Position numbers and translations under genes: made by a program | The notes under the pieces: model-generated | What the model was told of the DNA's origin: nothing | What the model saw: the letters and a program-made list of their open reading frames with translations, nothing else | Databases searched by the model: none | Origin: GCA-016699975 sp964515255 | GTDB lineage: Bacteria; Patescibacteriota; Minisyncoccia; Moranbacterales; UBA1568 | DNA length: 6,070 bases | Reading direction: 5' to 3' | Assembly: GCA_964515255.1 (NCBI GenBank) | Contig: CAZETL010000048.1 | Coordinates: 1-6,070 of the forward strand | Part shown: in pieces, positions 5,479 to 6,070 of the stretch | Position numbering within the stretch: the stretch's first letter is position 1 | Layout of the letters: every line of letters begins with the position of its first letter

Positions 5479-6070
5479 ATGACGCTATCCGAGATTCGAA
5501 AGAAATATCTGGAGTTTTTCAAAAAGAAAGGGCATGCCATCGTGCCTTCTTCTCCGCTTGTTCCGGAGAATGACCCGACGACGCTCTTCACCGGAAGTGG
5601 CATGCAGCCGATGGTGCCGTATCTTCTCGGTACCCCGCATCCTCTCGGGGTCCGTATCGCTGATTCGCAAAAGTGTTTCCGCTCCCAGGATATTGAGGAA
5701 GTTGGCGATAATCGCCACACGACTTTTTTCGAAATGCTGGGCAATTGGTCGTTCGGCGACTACTCAAAGAAAGAGCAGCTTCGATGGTTTTTTGAATTTT
5801 TGACAAAGGAAGTCGGTCTTGACCCAAAGAGGCTTTATGTAACGGCGTTTATAGGCGACGAGAAGAATGCGATTCCGCGCGACACTGATTCTGTCGAAGT
5901 ATGGCGGGCGCTTTTCGCGGAACAAGGAATTGATGCGCGAGCGTCGGATATCGGGTCGGAGTCAAATGGATATGCAGTTGGAATGCGGGACGGCGAACGC
6001 ATTTTCTATTATGACGCCAAGAAGAATTGGTGGAGTCGCGCGGGCGTCCCGGAGAATATGCCAGAGGGCG
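5479..6070 (+). CDS. alaS: Alanyl-tRNA synthetase, N-terminal part (cut by window end)
   Basis: The frame is open from ATG 5479 to the last base, giving 197 residues, roughly a quarter of a typical ~870-aa AlaRS. The enzyme charges tRNA-Ala with alanine in the cytoplasm using a class II catalytic domain. The start MTLSEIRKKYLEFFKKKGH matches the usual N-terminus. Then come PSSPLVPENDPTTLFTGSGM (23-42), SQKCFRS (63-69, motif-2 region with R68), RHTTFFEMLGNWSFGDY (79-95) and LYVTAFIGDE (119-128). The segment from about residue 130 (IPRDTDSVEVWRALF, then YYDAKKNWWSRAGVPENMPEG) differs from the E. coli protein but resembles Patescibacteria/CPR AlaRS as I recall it. The downstream part of the catalytic domain, the editing domain and the C-Ala domain lie outside the window. 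No SD precedes the start; a six-codon frame (5462-5482) overlaps it as ATGA. ATG 5472 is out of frame. Confidence 0.95.
   Translation, partial: MTLSEIRKKYLEFFKKKGHAIVPSSPLVPENDPTTLFTGSGMQPMVPYLLGTPHPLGVRIADSQKCFRSQDIEEVGDNRHTTFFEMLGNWSFGDYSKKEQLRWFFEFLTKEVGLDPKRLYVTAFIGDEKNAIPRDTDSVEVWRALFAEQGIDARASDIGSESNGYAVGMRDGERIFYYDAKKNWWSRAGVPENMPEG

Noticed and set aside
5534..5803. Plus-strand frame of 89 codons within alaS
   Set aside because: Out of frame with clear AlaRS motifs; a shadow frame.

Overview
The window is a compact, entirely plus-strand bacterial segment with moderate GC. Short intergenic gaps, tiny overlaps, weak Shine-Dalgarno (SD) signals and two small orphan genes fill the space between recognisable ones. 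The best taxonomic clue is the N-terminal part of alanyl-tRNA synthetase at the 3' edge. Its motif-2 region (KCFRSQDIEEVGDNRH, then TTFFEMLGNWSFGDY) and the segment with NWWSRAG resemble what I recall from Candidate Phyla Radiation / Patescibacteria (Parcubacteria-like) genomes rather than E. coli-type AlaRS. This is recognition from memory, not a search. TGA is used as a stop in an ATGA start/stop overlap, which argues against the recoded (TGA = Gly) Gracilibacteria/Absconditabacteria.

Layout: (1) 1-342 is the C-terminal end of a membrane-anchored family 2 glycosyltransferase, cut by the window edge. (2) 373-1683 is a complete UDP-glucose 6-dehydrogenase. (3) 1684-1825 is a gene-free gap with a weak terminator-like hairpin and a perfect 15-bp dyad. 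(4) 1826-2530 is a protein I do not recognise; its start is uncertain (1826 or 2042). It overlaps by 4 nt (5) a complete GT4 (GT-B) glycosyltransferase at 2527-3741, followed 10 nt later by (6) a polytopic membrane protein of the lysylphosphatidylglycerol synthase TM / flippase-like family (3752-4708). (7) A hairpin and a good sigma70-type promoter (4757-4786) then start what looks like a new transcription unit: a 101-aa coiled-coil protein (4808-5113), an 84-aa unknown protein (5178-5432) and the start of alaS (5479 to the edge).

How it fits together: regions 1-6 look like part of a cell-surface glycan or glycolipid locus. Ugd would supply UDP-glucuronate, the GT2 and GT4 enzymes would transfer sugars to a lipid or glycan acceptor, and the flippase-like protein would act on or move a lipid-linked product. 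The unknown 234-aa protein is translationally coupled to the GT4, so it is a candidate accessory factor, but its function cannot be read from the sequence. The alaS unit is housekeeping.

I found no tRNA or rRNA genes, CRISPR array, insertion sequence, toxin-antitoxin pair or phage gene. Nothing here proves a new system. The points most worth a second look are the unknown GT4-coupled protein and its possibly structured upstream region, and the two small orphan genes ahead of alaS.
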